Shown here: positions 1 to 7,328 of the stretch, piece by piece | Layout: each line of letters begins with the position of its first letter | How positions within the stretch are numbered: position 1 is the stretch's first letter | DNA from: Agromyces mediolanus | GTDB taxonomy: Bacteria > Actinomycetota > Actinomycetes > Actinomycetales > Microbacteriaceae | Assembly (NCBI RefSeq): GCF_014648575.1 | Contig: NZ_BMRJ01000002.1 | Coordinates: 1 to 64,000, forward strand | Length of the DNA stretch: 64,000 nucleotides | Reading direction: 5' to 3' | Notes under the pieces: generated by a model | What the model saw: only the letters and a program-made list of their open reading frames with translations | What the model was told of the DNA's origin: nothing | Databases searched by the model: none | Translations under genes and position numbers: made by a program

Positions 1-721
1 GGGCTGATGCGGTTTCTGGGGGTTCGAGTCGGGTGCGGAGCCGTCGGGCACGCTGCCGGAACCGGCCCAACGGGATCGTGCCGGCCAGGTGCACCAACGC
101 CTCGTCGAACTCGGCGAGTGCGGCAGCGTGCCGGGCGGCATCGGCCGGGGTGCGGTGCGGGTCGTTGAGGGGGACTTCGTCGAGGGTGTCGAGCGCGGCA
201 CGTACCTCGGCATACGAGGCGATGCCGTCGCGGAACCTCGCCCACAGTCGGGGCAGGTGGCGGTGGGCGACGGCGGCGTGGTGGGCGCGGTTGCGGATCG
301 TCGCGGCCGGCAGTTGCAGCCGCATCGACAGTTCCGCCGCGACCGAGCGGGCCGCGAGCTCTGCGACGGAGATGCCGCCGCGGGACTCGGCATGGTGCGC
401 GTCGGGGTGGACGTACAGTTCGGGGTGGGCGTCGGCGAGCGCGAAGGCCTGCCGGTACGCGTCGAGCTGCGCAGCCTGCATGCGGTTCGCTTCCAACTGG
501 GCGCCCTCGGCGGCATCCAGCGTGGCCTGCAGTTCAGCGAACACCGCCCGCGACCCGCCAGCGGCCGACGCGACCCGCCACCCATCCAACGACGGCCAAT
601 CAGGATCAGCCCACTCAGGGTCAGCCCACCCAGGCTCAGCCCGCTCGGCAGCACTGACCGCGGCCGGGTCGGCCGGGTCGGCCAGGTCGGCCGGGTCGTC
701 GGGGTGCAGCGCTTCAGGCAT
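1..721 (-). CDS. DUF222/HNH-endonuclease signature protein (N-terminal part, runs off window)
   Basis: Translating the minus strand from ATG at 721 gives an open frame of 240 codons that reaches the window edge without a stop, so only the N-terminal part is present. An acidic, repetitive start (DPADLADPADPAA, then three W-A-D-P type repeats) is followed by an Ala-rich helical region with the pattern AELAARSVAAELS...RLQLP...R...A, which is typical of the DUF222 domain. That domain precedes a C-terminal HNH nuclease motif in a family that is multi-copy in Microbacteriaceae and mycobacteria. The HNH part would lie outside the window, so nuclease activity cannot be judged. The tandem 9-bp and 12-15-bp repeats at the 5' end are in frame. 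TAGTGT at 728-733 ends 6 nt before the ATG, suggesting leaderless translation. Confidence 0.75.
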   Translation of the reverse strand, partial: MPEALHPDDPADLADPADPAAVSAAERAEPGWADPEWADPDWPSLDGWRVASAAGGSRAVFAELQATLDAAEGAQLEANRMQAAQLDAYRQAFALADAHPELYVHPDAHHAESRGGISVAELAARSVAAELSMRLQLPAATIRNRAHHAAVAHRHLPRLWARFRDGIASYAEVRAALDTLDEVPLNDPHRTPADAARHAAALAEFDEALVHLAGTIPLGRFRQRARRLRTRLEPPETASA

Positions 722-727
722 ACCCCG

Positions 728-733
728 ACACTA
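728..733 (-). promoter_or_regulatory. -10 hexamer of leaderless promoter (DUF222 gene)
   Basis: TAGTGT on the minus strand with exactly 6 nt before the ATG at 721. The spacing puts the transcription start on the start codon, and no Shine-Dalgarno sequence is present. Confidence 0.5.
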
Positions 734-795
734 TCGAACACAGCTTCGAAACTCACCACCGAAGTGGCGCTGTGGAAAACCGGCGCCCCCGGCCC

Positions 796-1200
796 TCACG
801 CCTCGTCGGGCAGCCAGCTCAGCCGCGACAGCATCCGTTCGAACTCGGCGACGATGAGGGCGCGCTCCTCCCCGCTCCACGTCGCGGTCCTCGACCTCGA
901 GCCTCGCGATACCAGCGCCAGCAGCAACGGGCCGAGCAGTCGTCGTTGCTCCTCCATCGTCAGGCCGGAGAGATCCTCTTCCGCGACCCGCAGGTCCACG
1001 AGGAGCACCGCATCGCGGCGGTCGTAGCGCACGAAGGAGCGTGGCGACAGCTCGCTCGGCAGCGATCGCAACGCGACGAACAGCGCGTCGGAAACAGATT
1101 CGGTCGCCTGCGCGAAGGCGGTGGACGACTCCGAGAGCTCGTGCGCCAGTTCGCGCACGTCGCCGATCCAGCCCGTGTCGCTGGTGGTGTCGAACTCCAT
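796..1200 (-). CDS. Hypothetical protein, 134 aa
   Basis: I do not recognise a family. The product is small, soluble and acidic, with no signal peptide or membrane segment. The first 50 residues look helical and Ser/Glu-rich. A central strand-like segment (DAVLLVDLRVAEEDL) is followed by a Leu-rich helix (EEQRRLLGPLLLALVSRG). It starts 15 bp after the stop of the Nudix gene on the same strand and is probably the last gene of a glyS-Nudix-hypothetical transcription unit. Codon use and GC match its neighbours. Confidence 0.6.
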   Translation of the reverse strand: MEFDTTSDTGWIGDVRELAHELSESSTAFAQATESVSDALFVALRSLPSELSPRSFVRYDRRDAVLLVDLRVAEEDLSGLTMEEQRRLLGPLLLALVSRGSRSRTATWSGEERALIVAEFERMLSRLSWLPDEA

Positions 1201-1215
1201 GTCGCCCGCGCAGAC

Positions 1216-1659
1216 CTAGTCGATGAGCCCGTCGGCCGCGAGGCGCCGGAGCACCTCGGCCCCGGCCGGCGGGCAGCGGTCGAGCTCGGCGGTCGTCACC
1301 CAGTGCAGTGCGCCGACCTCGGCCGAGGCCTTCGGCGAGGCATCCGTGCGCGTCAGGAAGACGCGCATGCGCACCATCCGCCCCTCGGGCTCGCCGTGCG
1401 CCTGCGTGACGACTTCGAAGAGCTCCTCGAGCTCGGCGGGATCGAGTTCGAGCGACACCTCCTCGCGAGCCTCGCGCGCGGCCGCCTCGGCCGCGGTCTC
1501 GCCGTCGTCGATCTTGCCGCCCGGCATGTAGTGCACCTCGCGCTCGCGCGCGGTCACCATCAGCACGCGGCGATCGCGGACGAGCGCGATCGCCGCGACG
1601 AGCAGATCGGGCAGGGCGGATGCCTCGGAGCCGCGCTCCGCCCCTGACTCCACGGCCAC
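1216..1659 (-). CDS. Nudix hydrolase, 147 aa
   Basis: Nudix enzymes cleave nucleoside diphosphates linked to other groups, using the GX5EX7REUXEEXGU box and a divalent metal. Here the box begins at the GK of PGGKIDDGE (residues about 46-52) and continues through AAREAREEVSLEL, so the general-base glutamates REAREE are intact and the usual Gly near the end is Ser. A beta-strand start (LLVAAIALVRDRRVLMV) and the length fit a single-domain enzyme. I chose GTG at 1659 because CGAGGA lies 5 nt upstream; GTG at 1653 is the alternative. It begins 14 bp after the glyS stop and so is probably co-transcribed. The substrate cannot be told; MutT-like sanitation is only one possibility. Confidence 0.85.
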   Translation of the reverse strand: MAVESGAERGSEASALPDLLVAAIALVRDRRVLMVTAREREVHYMPGGKIDDGETAAEAAAREAREEVSLELDPAELEELFEVVTQAHGEPEGRMVRMRVFLTRTDASPKASAEVGALHWVTTAELDRCPPAGAEVLRRLAADGLID

Positions 1660-1664
1660 GGCGA

Positions 1665-1670
1665 TCCTCG
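1665..1670 (-). promoter_or_regulatory. Ribosome binding site deciding the Nudix start
   Basis: CGAGGA on the minus strand, 5 nt before GTG at 1659, inside the short glyS-Nudix gap. Confidence 0.5.
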
Positions 1671-1673
1671 CGG

Positions 1674-3059
1674 TCAGGCGCCGAGCAGGCGCGTCGCCAG
1701 GTAGCCCTCGAGCTCGGCGAGCGGCACGCGCTCCTGCGACATCGTGTCGCGGTCGCGCACCGTCACGGCGTCGTCGTCGAGCGAGTCGAAGTCGACCGTG
1801 ATGCAGAACGGGGTGCCGATCTCGTCCTGACGGCGGTAGCGGCGGCCGATGGCGCCCGCGTCGTCGAAGTCGATGTTCCAGGTGCGGCGCAGCTTCGCTG
1901 CGAGCTCGCGGGCGAGCGGCGAGAGCTTCTCGTTGCGCGAGAGCGGCAGCACCGCGGCCTTCACGGGGGCGAGGCGCGGGTCGAGCTTCAGCACGGTGCG
2001 CTGGTCGGTGCCGCCCTTCGCGTTCTGCACCTCCTCGACGTGGTACGCGTCGACGAGGAACGCCATGAGCGCACGGGTGAGGCCGAACGCCGGCTCGATG
2101 ACGTAGGGCACCCAGCGCTCGTTCTTCGACTGGTCGAAGTACGAGAGGTCTTTGCCGGAGTGCTTCGAGTGCGTCGACAGGTCGAAGTCGGTGCGGTTCG
2201 CGACGCCCATGAGCTCGCCCCACTCGCCACCGGCGAAGCCGAAGCGGTACTCGATGTCGATCGTGCGCTTCGAGTAGTGGCTGAGCTTCTCCTGCGGGTG
2301 CTCGTAGCGGCGGATGTTCTCGGGGTCGATGCCGAGGTCGGTGAACCAGTCCCAGCAGTGCTGGATCCAGTAGTCGAACCACTCCTCGTCGGTGCCGGGC
2401 TCGACGAAGTACTCCATCTCCATCTGCTCGAACTCGCGCGTGCGGAAGATGAAGTTGCCGGGCGTGATCTCGTTGCGGAAGCTCTTGCCGATCTGCGCGA
2501 TGCCGAACGGGGGCTTCATGCGCGCCGCCTGCAGCACGTTCGCGAAGTTCACGAAGATGCCCTGCGCGGTCTCGGGGCGCAGGTAGTGCAGGCCCGACTC
2601 GTCGTCGACGACGCCGAGGTAGGTCTTCAGCAGGCCCGAGAACGCGCGCGGCTCGGTCCACTGGCCGCGGGTGCCGCAGTTCGGGCAGACGATCTCGGCG
2701 AGGCCGCCCTCGGGCTCCCGCCCCTTCTTCGCCTCGAAGGCCTCGACGAGGTGGTCCTCGCGGAAGCGCTTGTGGCAGCTGAGGCACTCGATGAGCGGGT
2801 CGCTGAAGACCTCGACGTGGCCGGAGGCCTCCCACACCTGCTTCGGCAGGATGACGCTGGAGTCGAGGCCGACGATGTCGTCGCGCTGCTGCACCATGTA
2901 GCGCCACCACTGGCGCTTGATGTTCTCCTTCAGCTCGACGCCGAGGGGGCCGTAGTCCCACGCGGAACGCGAGCCGCCGTAGATCTCGCCGGCTTGGAAG
3001 ACGAATCCGCGGTGCTGGGCGAGGGTGATGACGGCGTCGAGCGTGCTGGGTGCGGCCAC
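1674..3059 (-). CDS. glyS: Glycyl-tRNA synthetase (class II, single-chain alpha2 type), 461 aa
   Basis: Charges tRNA-Gly with glycine using ATP, in the cytoplasm. The class II catalytic core is clear: the N-terminal [14 protein letters not shown]...WDYGPLG block, motif 2 [14 protein letters not shown], the glycine-site segment [20 protein letters not shown], and motif 3 [15 protein letters not shown]. Two CxxC pairs (CLSCHKRF and CPNCGTRG) form the usual zinc-ribbon insertion. The C-terminal anticodon-binding domain is at about 360-455. GTG at 3059 is chosen because GGAG lies 6 nt upstream and the protein then begins [14 protein letters not shown], as in relatives; a longer open frame extends upstream but is not protein-like. 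461 residues is the normal actinobacterial length. A TAGGAT hexamer at 3097-3102 is a plausible -10. Confidence 0.96.
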   Translation of the reverse strand: MAAPSTLDAVITLAQHRGFVFQAGEIYGGSRSAWDYGPLGVELKENIKRQWWRYMVQQRDDIVGLDSSVILPKQVWEASGHVEVFSDPLIECLSCHKRFREDHLVEAFEAKKGREPEGGLAEIVCPNCGTRGQWTEPRAFSGLLKTYLGVVDDESGLHYLRPETAQGIFVNFANVLQAARMKPPFGIAQIGKSFRNEITPGNFIFRTREFEQMEMEYFVEPGTDEEWFDYWIQHCWDWFTDLGIDPENIRRYEHPQEKLSHYSKRTIDIEYRFGFAGGEWGELMGVANRTDFDLSTHSKHSGKDLSYFDQSKNERWVPYVIEPAFGLTRALMAFLVDAYHVEEVQNAKGGTDQRTVLKLDPRLAPVKAAVLPLSRNEKLSPLARELAAKLRRTWNIDFDDAGAIGRRYRRQDEIGTPFCITVDFDSLDDDAVTVRDRDTMSQERVPLAELEGYLATRLLGA

Positions 3060-3096
3060 GGTGGCTCCAATGGTCGGTGAAGGGGGTTCACCTGCA

Positions 3097-3102
3097 ATCC
3101 TA
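3097..3102 (-). promoter_or_regulatory. Candidate -10 hexamer of glyS
   Basis: TAGGAT on the minus strand, about 37 nt before the glyS GTG, leaving a short leader that carries the GGAG ribosome site. Confidence 0.35.
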
Positions 3103-3134
3103 CGGAAATCCGCGGCGGCCGGGCCCCCGACCGC

Positions 3135-3140
3135 TACCCT
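3135..3140 (+). promoter_or_regulatory. Candidate -10 hexamer of the hydrolase/aaPGS pair
   Basis: TACCCT on the plus strand, 31 nt before ATG 3172. It is divergent from the glyS promoter. Confidence 0.35.
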
Positions 3141-3171
3141 GTCGTCAACGCGGGGAGGCTTGGGGGGTCGC

Positions 3172-4473
3172 ATGCTGGACGCGCTGCTCGAGGTGAGCGT
3201 GGTCGACGGCTGGTTCCCGATCGCGCTCTCGGTGCTCGCCGTGCTCCTCCTGCTGTACCTGCTCGGCCGGGATCGCACCGGCGGCTGGGTGATGACGGCG
3301 ATCATCATCCTCATCGTCGGGGGGCTGATCGGCGGCGCGGCGCTGTGGCTCTGCGCGAACTTCCTGGACCTCTTCGGCGGGCCGGTCGCCGACGCCGCCT
3401 GGCTCTGGGCCCCGCTCGCCTCCGGCGCGATCCTGCTGGCGATCTGGAACCTCTGGCGCTCGCGCTGGTGGCGCAAGCTCATCGCGATCCTCGCCATCCC
3501 GGTCTTCGCCGTCACCGCGGCCGTCGGCGTCAACGCCGCCTACGGCATCGACACCACCATCGGCGCCATGCTCGGCATCTCCACGGCCGATCCCATCGAC
3601 ATCCCGGACCCCGATCCGGCGGAGACGAACGATCCCGCCGAACCGTTGTACGCCACGTGGAAGCCGCCCGCAGACCTTCCGGCGCACGGGGAGACGGGCC
3701 TCGTTCCCGGCGGCATCCCGAACACGAACTCGGGATTCGACGCACGCCCGGCGCAGCTCTACCTTCCGCCCGCGGCCCTCGTCGCCGATGCGCCGCGGCT
3801 GCCGCTCGTCATCATGATGATGGGGCAGCCGGGCGACCCCGACCCGCAGTTCATCGCCAAGGTGCTCGACGAGCACGCCGCGGCCCACGACGGTCTCGCG
3901 CCGATCGCCCTCGTGGTCGACCAGCTCGGTGATCCGACCGCGGACCCGATGTGCCTCGACACCGATCTCGGGAAAGTGGAGAGCTACGTGATGCAGGATG
4001 TCGTGCCCTGGGCCCGCGAGCACCTCGACGTGCTGCGCAGCGCCGCGAGCTGGACGGTCGCCGGCTACTCCAACGGCGGCGGCTGCGCCGCCTACTTCGG
4101 CGCCAAGTACCCCGAGGTCTTCGGCAACATCCTCGCGGTCTCTCCCGTCGAGTACGCGGGCGCCGAGCACCCGCAGGACACGCTCCGCGACGTCTTCGGC
4201 GGCGACCAGGCCGCCTACGACGCCGTGAAGCCCGCGAACATCATGGCGGCGAAGGCGCCCTATCCGGACTCGACGGCGGTCTTCACGGCGGGCGAGAACG
4301 ACCCGGCGTACGTCGCGAGCGCGACGGCGTTGACGGATGCCGCGACCGCGGCGGGCATGGCGGCGAGCCGCTTCCTCGTGCCGGGCGCCGATCATGGCGT
4401 CTCCGCACTGCTCGGCGGACTGGATCACGGCTTCGACGTGCTGTACCCGAGGCTCGGGCTGGTGGCGCCGTGA
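3172..4473 (+). CDS. Membrane-anchored alpha/beta-hydrolase (esterase-like), 433 aa
   Basis: The N-terminal 120 residues hold four hydrophobic segments (about 15-31, 40-62, 76-92 and 103-123). After a Pro/Asp-rich linker comes an alpha/beta-hydrolase domain (about 195-433) similar in layout to the esterase D/mycolyltransferase-like fold. The nucleophile elbow is GYSNGG (Ser300). Asp377 in AGENDP and His408 in GADHGV are spaced as expected for the other triad members. The catalytic domain is probably extracytoplasmic. The next gene, an aminoacyl-phosphatidylglycerol synthase-like protein, overlaps it by 4 nt, so a role in hydrolysing aminoacyl-lipids or another membrane ester is a reasonable inference. 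ATG 3172 follows a G-rich ribosome site; an upstream in-frame ATG at 3025 would overlap glyS and is unlikely. Confidence 0.8.
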   Translation: MLDALLEVSVVDGWFPIALSVLAVLLLLYLLGRDRTGGWVMTAIIILIVGGLIGGAALWLCANFLDLFGGPVADAAWLWAPLASGAILLAIWNLWRSRWWRKLIAILAIPVFAVTAAVGVNAAYGIDTTIGAMLGISTADPIDIPDPDPAETNDPAEPLYATWKPPADLPAHGETGLVPGGIPNTNSGFDARPAQLYLPPAALVADAPRLPLVIMMMGQPGDPDPQFIAKVLDEHAAAHDGLAPIALVVDQLGDPTADPMCLDTDLGKVESYVMQDVVPWAREHLDVLRSAASWTVAGYSNGGGCAAYFGAKYPEVFGNILAVSPVEYAGAEHPQDTLRDVFGGDQAAYDAVKPANIMAAKAPYPDSTAVFTAGENDPAYVASATALTDAATAAGMAASRFLVPGADHGVSALLGGLDHGFDVLYPRLGLVAP

Positions 4474-7064
4474 GCGCGGCGACGGGCGGGGCCCCGCAGC
4501 CCGGCGGGGGCGGCGGCGACGCGGCGGTGCTCGACGCGGAACCCGTCGGCCGGCTCCGATCGACGGGCGAGGCGCTCGGGCAGTTCGCCCGACGCATCCC
4601 GTTCAGCCTCGCCTTCGCGGCGCTCCTGGTCGTGACCGCCGTCGTCACCGGCACCATCACCGGACCGCCCTCCCACGCGACCGAATCGCAGTGGGCCGCG
4701 GGCGTGCTGACGACGATCGACGCCGGCCGCTGGTGGACCGTGCTGAGCGCGCTCGTCATCCCCTGGGACCCGTTCCAGCTCGCCGCGGGCGTGCTCGCGA
4801 GCGTGCTGCTCCTCGGTATCGCGGAACGGCGGATGGGGACGGGCCGCACGGTGCTCGCGCTCGTCGTGACCGGCACGATCGGCGTGCTCCTCGGCGTCGT
4901 GCTGCAGTGGATCGGCTCGCTCGCGGGCGAGTGGTGGGCGAGCGGCACCTCCATCGACCTCACGCTCGACCCGCTCACCGGCATCGCCGGCGCGCTGATC
5001 ACGGCGACCGCGTTCATGGGACCGCTGTGGCGGCGGCGCTTCCGGGTCGTCACCCTCGCCTTCCTCTGCATCTTCGTGCTGTACGACGGCGACTCCTCCG
5101 ACGTGTACCGGCTCATCGCGGTGCTCGTCGCGGCGCCCTTCGGCGCACTGCTCGCGCGCGACGCATCCGCGCTCCGCATCCCGCGCAGCTCGCATCGCGA
5201 GACGCGCACCCTCATCGCCGCCGTCGTCGCGGTCACCGGCCTCGGCCCGGTCGTCGCCTTCGCCACCCGCACCGAGCTGACGCCCTTCGCCTTCGGCTCC
5301 TTCCTCTTCGCCGACCAGCCCGTCGACCTCGACGCGGTGGAGCGCAGCTGCCGCGACGCGGCGTCCCTCGCCGCCGAGTGCCTGCGCCAGCTCACGCTCC
5401 TCTCGGCGCAGGGTGTCGGCATGTTCCTGCTGTCGTTCCTGCCCGTCGTGCTGCTGCTGCTCGCGGCCTGGGGACTGCACGAGGGACGGCGCTTCGGGCT
5501 CTGGCTGGCCGTCGCCGTGAACGCGATGATCCTGCTCTTCGCCCGGCCCGCCTTCGAGGTGACGAACGAGCTCGGCGACCTCGACTCGGGGGACTGGTCG
5601 GTGTTCGACCTCGGCGAGCTGCTGGTCTGGCTCGCGGCGATCGCCCTCCTGCCGATCGGCGTCATCGTGCTGCTCTTCGTCATGCGGCGGCACTTCCGCA
5701 TCCGCGTGCAGCGCCGGGCGCTCCGCCGCTTCGCCGTCGTCGTCGTCGGCTCGTTCGTGGTGCTGGCCGGCGCCTATCTCGTGGTCGGGCTCTCGACCAT
5801 CCGGGAGTACTGGCCGCAGGCCACCGTCGGCGACGTCGTCCTCGACACCCTCAAGCGCTTCGTGCCGCCGCACTTCCTCGCCGCCACCGACCCGATCGTG
5901 CTGCCCGGGCACGACCTCGCGAGCTTCCTCTACGAGTGGGTGGGGGTCGCGTTCTGGACCGTCTTCGTCGTCGCGGCGATCCGCGTCATGCACCGCCCGG
6001 CCGGGCCGGCCGCCGACGGCGACGAGGCGCGGCTGCGGGCGCTGCTGCACCGCCACGGCGGGGGCACGCTCGGCTTCATGACGACCTGGCCCGGCAACAC
6101 GCCGTGGTTCAGCGCGGACGGCGAGGCCGCCGTCGCCTACCGCGAGATCAACGGGATCGCGATCACCATGTCCGACCCGATCTGCGCCCCCGAGCGCCTC
6201 GCCGAGACGGTGCGCGAATTCGCCGCGTTCTGCGACGCGCGCAACTGGAGCCCCGTGTTCTACAGCGTCCACGACGAGCTGCTGCCCGTCTTCGACGAGC
6301 TCGGCTGGCAGCACATGTCGGTCGGCGAGGAGACCGTCGTGCGCACCACCGGACTCGAGCTCACCGGCAAGCCGTGGCAGAAGGTGCGGCAGGCCCTGAA
6401 CCGCGGGATCAAGGAGGGGATGACGACCGTCTGGGCGAGCTGGGACGAGCTGCCCAGGCCCACGATCGCCGAGATCACCGCGATCTCGGAGGAGTGGGTC
6501 GCCGAGAAGGAGCTGCCGGAGATGGGCTTCACGCTCGGCGGGATGGCGGAGCTGAAGGACCCCGAGGTGCGGCTCATGCTCGCCGTCGGCCCCGACGGTC
6601 GCCTGCAGGCGGTCACGAGCTGGCTGCCCGTGCACCGCGACGGCGAGGTCGTCGGCTGGACGATCGACTTCATGCGCCGGGCCGACGGTTCGATGAACGG
6701 CATCATGGAGTTCCTCATCGCCTCCGCCGCACTGCACATGAAGGAGGCCGGCGCCGAGGTGCTGAGCCTGTCGGGTGCGCCGCTCGCCACGAAGCCGCTC
6801 GCGCCGGGGGAGGAGCCGCCCCCGCCGACCGCGATGAGCCGGCTGCTCGAGTGGCTCGGGCGCACCCTCGAACCCGCGTACGGCTTCTCCTCGCTGTTCC
6901 GGTTCAAGGCGAAGTTCAACCCCGAGTACCGCACGATCTCGATGAGCTACGCCGACCCGCTGATGCTGCCCGCGATCGGCATCGCCGTCGGCAAGGCGTA
7001 CCTGCCGGAGGTGTCGCCGAAGGAGGCGATGGCGCTCGTGCGCACGCTCACCCGGGCGGAGTGA
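4470..7064 (+). CDS. MprF/DUF2156-type aminoacyl-phosphatidylglycerol synthase with rhomboid-like membrane region, 864 aa
   Basis: The C-terminal about 330 residues (from TLGFMTTWPGNTPWF, near residue 532) match the phosphatidylglycerol lysyltransferase C-terminal (DUF2156) domain, an acyltransferase fold that moves an amino acid from aminoacyl-tRNA to phosphatidylglycerol. The FKAKFNPEYRTISMSYADP ending is characteristic. The first about 500 residues are membrane-spanning. The first six segments resemble a rhomboid (ATIDAGRWWTVLSALV, AERRMGTGR), but the site equivalent to catalytic Ser reads GIAG (Ala173) and I see no partner His. GTG 4470 overlaps the upstream stop by 4 nt. Lipid aminoacylation usually lowers surface charge and gives resistance to cationic peptides. 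Whether Lys or Ala is transferred cannot be told. Confidence 0.85.
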   Translation: MSAATGGAPQPGGGGGDAAVLDAEPVGRLRSTGEALGQFARRIPFSLAFAALLVVTAVVTGTITGPPSHATESQWAAGVLTTIDAGRWWTVLSALVIPWDPFQLAAGVLASVLLLGIAERRMGTGRTVLALVVTGTIGVLLGVVLQWIGSLAGEWWASGTSIDLTLDPLTGIAGALITATAFMGPLWRRRFRVVTLAFLCIFVLYDGDSSDVYRLIAVLVAAPFGALLARDASALRIPRSSHRETRTLIAAVVAVTGLGPVVAFATRTELTPFAFGSFLFADQPVDLDAVERSCRDAASLAAECLRQLTLLSAQGVGMFLLSFLPVVLLLLAAWGLHEGRRFGLWLAVAVNAMILLFARPAFEVTNELGDLDSGDWSVFDLGELLVWLAAIALLPIGVIVLLFVMRRHFRIRVQRRALRRFAVVVVGSFVVLAGAYLVVGLSTIREYWPQATVGDVVLDTLKRFVPPHFLAATDPIVLPGHDLASFLYEWVGVAFWTVFVVAAIRVMHRPAGPAADGDEARLRALLHRHGGGTLGFMTTWPGNTPWFSADGEAAVAYREINGIAITMSDPICAPERLAETVREFAAFCDARNWSPVFYSVHDELLPVFDELGWQHMSVGEETVVRTTGLELTGKPWQKVRQALNRGIKEGMTTVWASWDELPRPTIAEITAISEEWVAEKELPEMGFTLGGMAELKDPEVRLMLAVGPDGRLQAVTSWLPVHRDGEVVGWTIDFMRRADGSMNGIMEFLIASAALHMKEAGAEVLSLSGAPLATKPLAPGEEPPPPTAMSRLLEWLGRTLEPAYGFSSLFRFKAKFNPEYRTISMSYADPLMLPAIGIAVGKAYLPEVSPKEAMALVRTLTRAE

Positions 7065-7069
7065 GCGGT

Positions 7070-7320
7070 GGTGCGCTGAGCCCGGCTGGTTCGCTGAGCC
7101 GGTCTGGTCCGCTGAGCTCGTCGAAGCGGGCGGCTGTGGTTCGCTGAGCTTGTCGAAGCGCGCGGCTGTGGTCCGCTGAGCTTGTCGAAGCGGGCGGGGC
7201 CGATGCGCCTCGCTTCGACGAGCTCAGCGAACCAGGGCGCGCTTCGACGAGCTCAGCGAACCAGGGCGCGCTTCGACGAGCTCAGCGAACCAGGGTGCGC
7301 TTCGGCGAGCTCAGCGAACC
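7070..7320. repeat. Two-armed array of short repeats between convergent genes
   Basis: Fills the gap between the stops of two converging genes. The left arm has units beginning GGTNCGCTGAG at 7070, 7088 and 7106 (18-bp spacing, the first two degenerate), then 7106, 7138 and 7170 (32-bp spacing), ending in GTCGAAGC. The right arm carries the reverse complement: core GCTTCGACGAGCTCAGCGAA starts at 7212, 7241 and 7270 and, with one change, at 7299, an exact 29-bp period. The arms can pair into a long cruciform or a bidirectional terminator-like hairpin. The same family appears inside hemL (30712-30769). Confidence 0.9.
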
Positions 7321-7328
7321 AGGGCGCA

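Noticed and set aside
772-3080. Long plus-strand open frames of about 290 and 490 codons opposite the Nudix and glyS genes
   Set aside because: They are Arg/Glu/Val-rich antisense shadows of real genes, as is usual at this GC. No domains and no ribosome sites.
4425-6737. 770-codon minus-strand frame opposite the aminoacyl-PG synthase
   Set aside because: Charged low-complexity shadow; the opposite frame has a full DUF2156 domain.
7070-7320. Repeat array as a CRISPR
   Set aside because: Spacers are near-identical, the units are in two orientations, and no cas genes are present.
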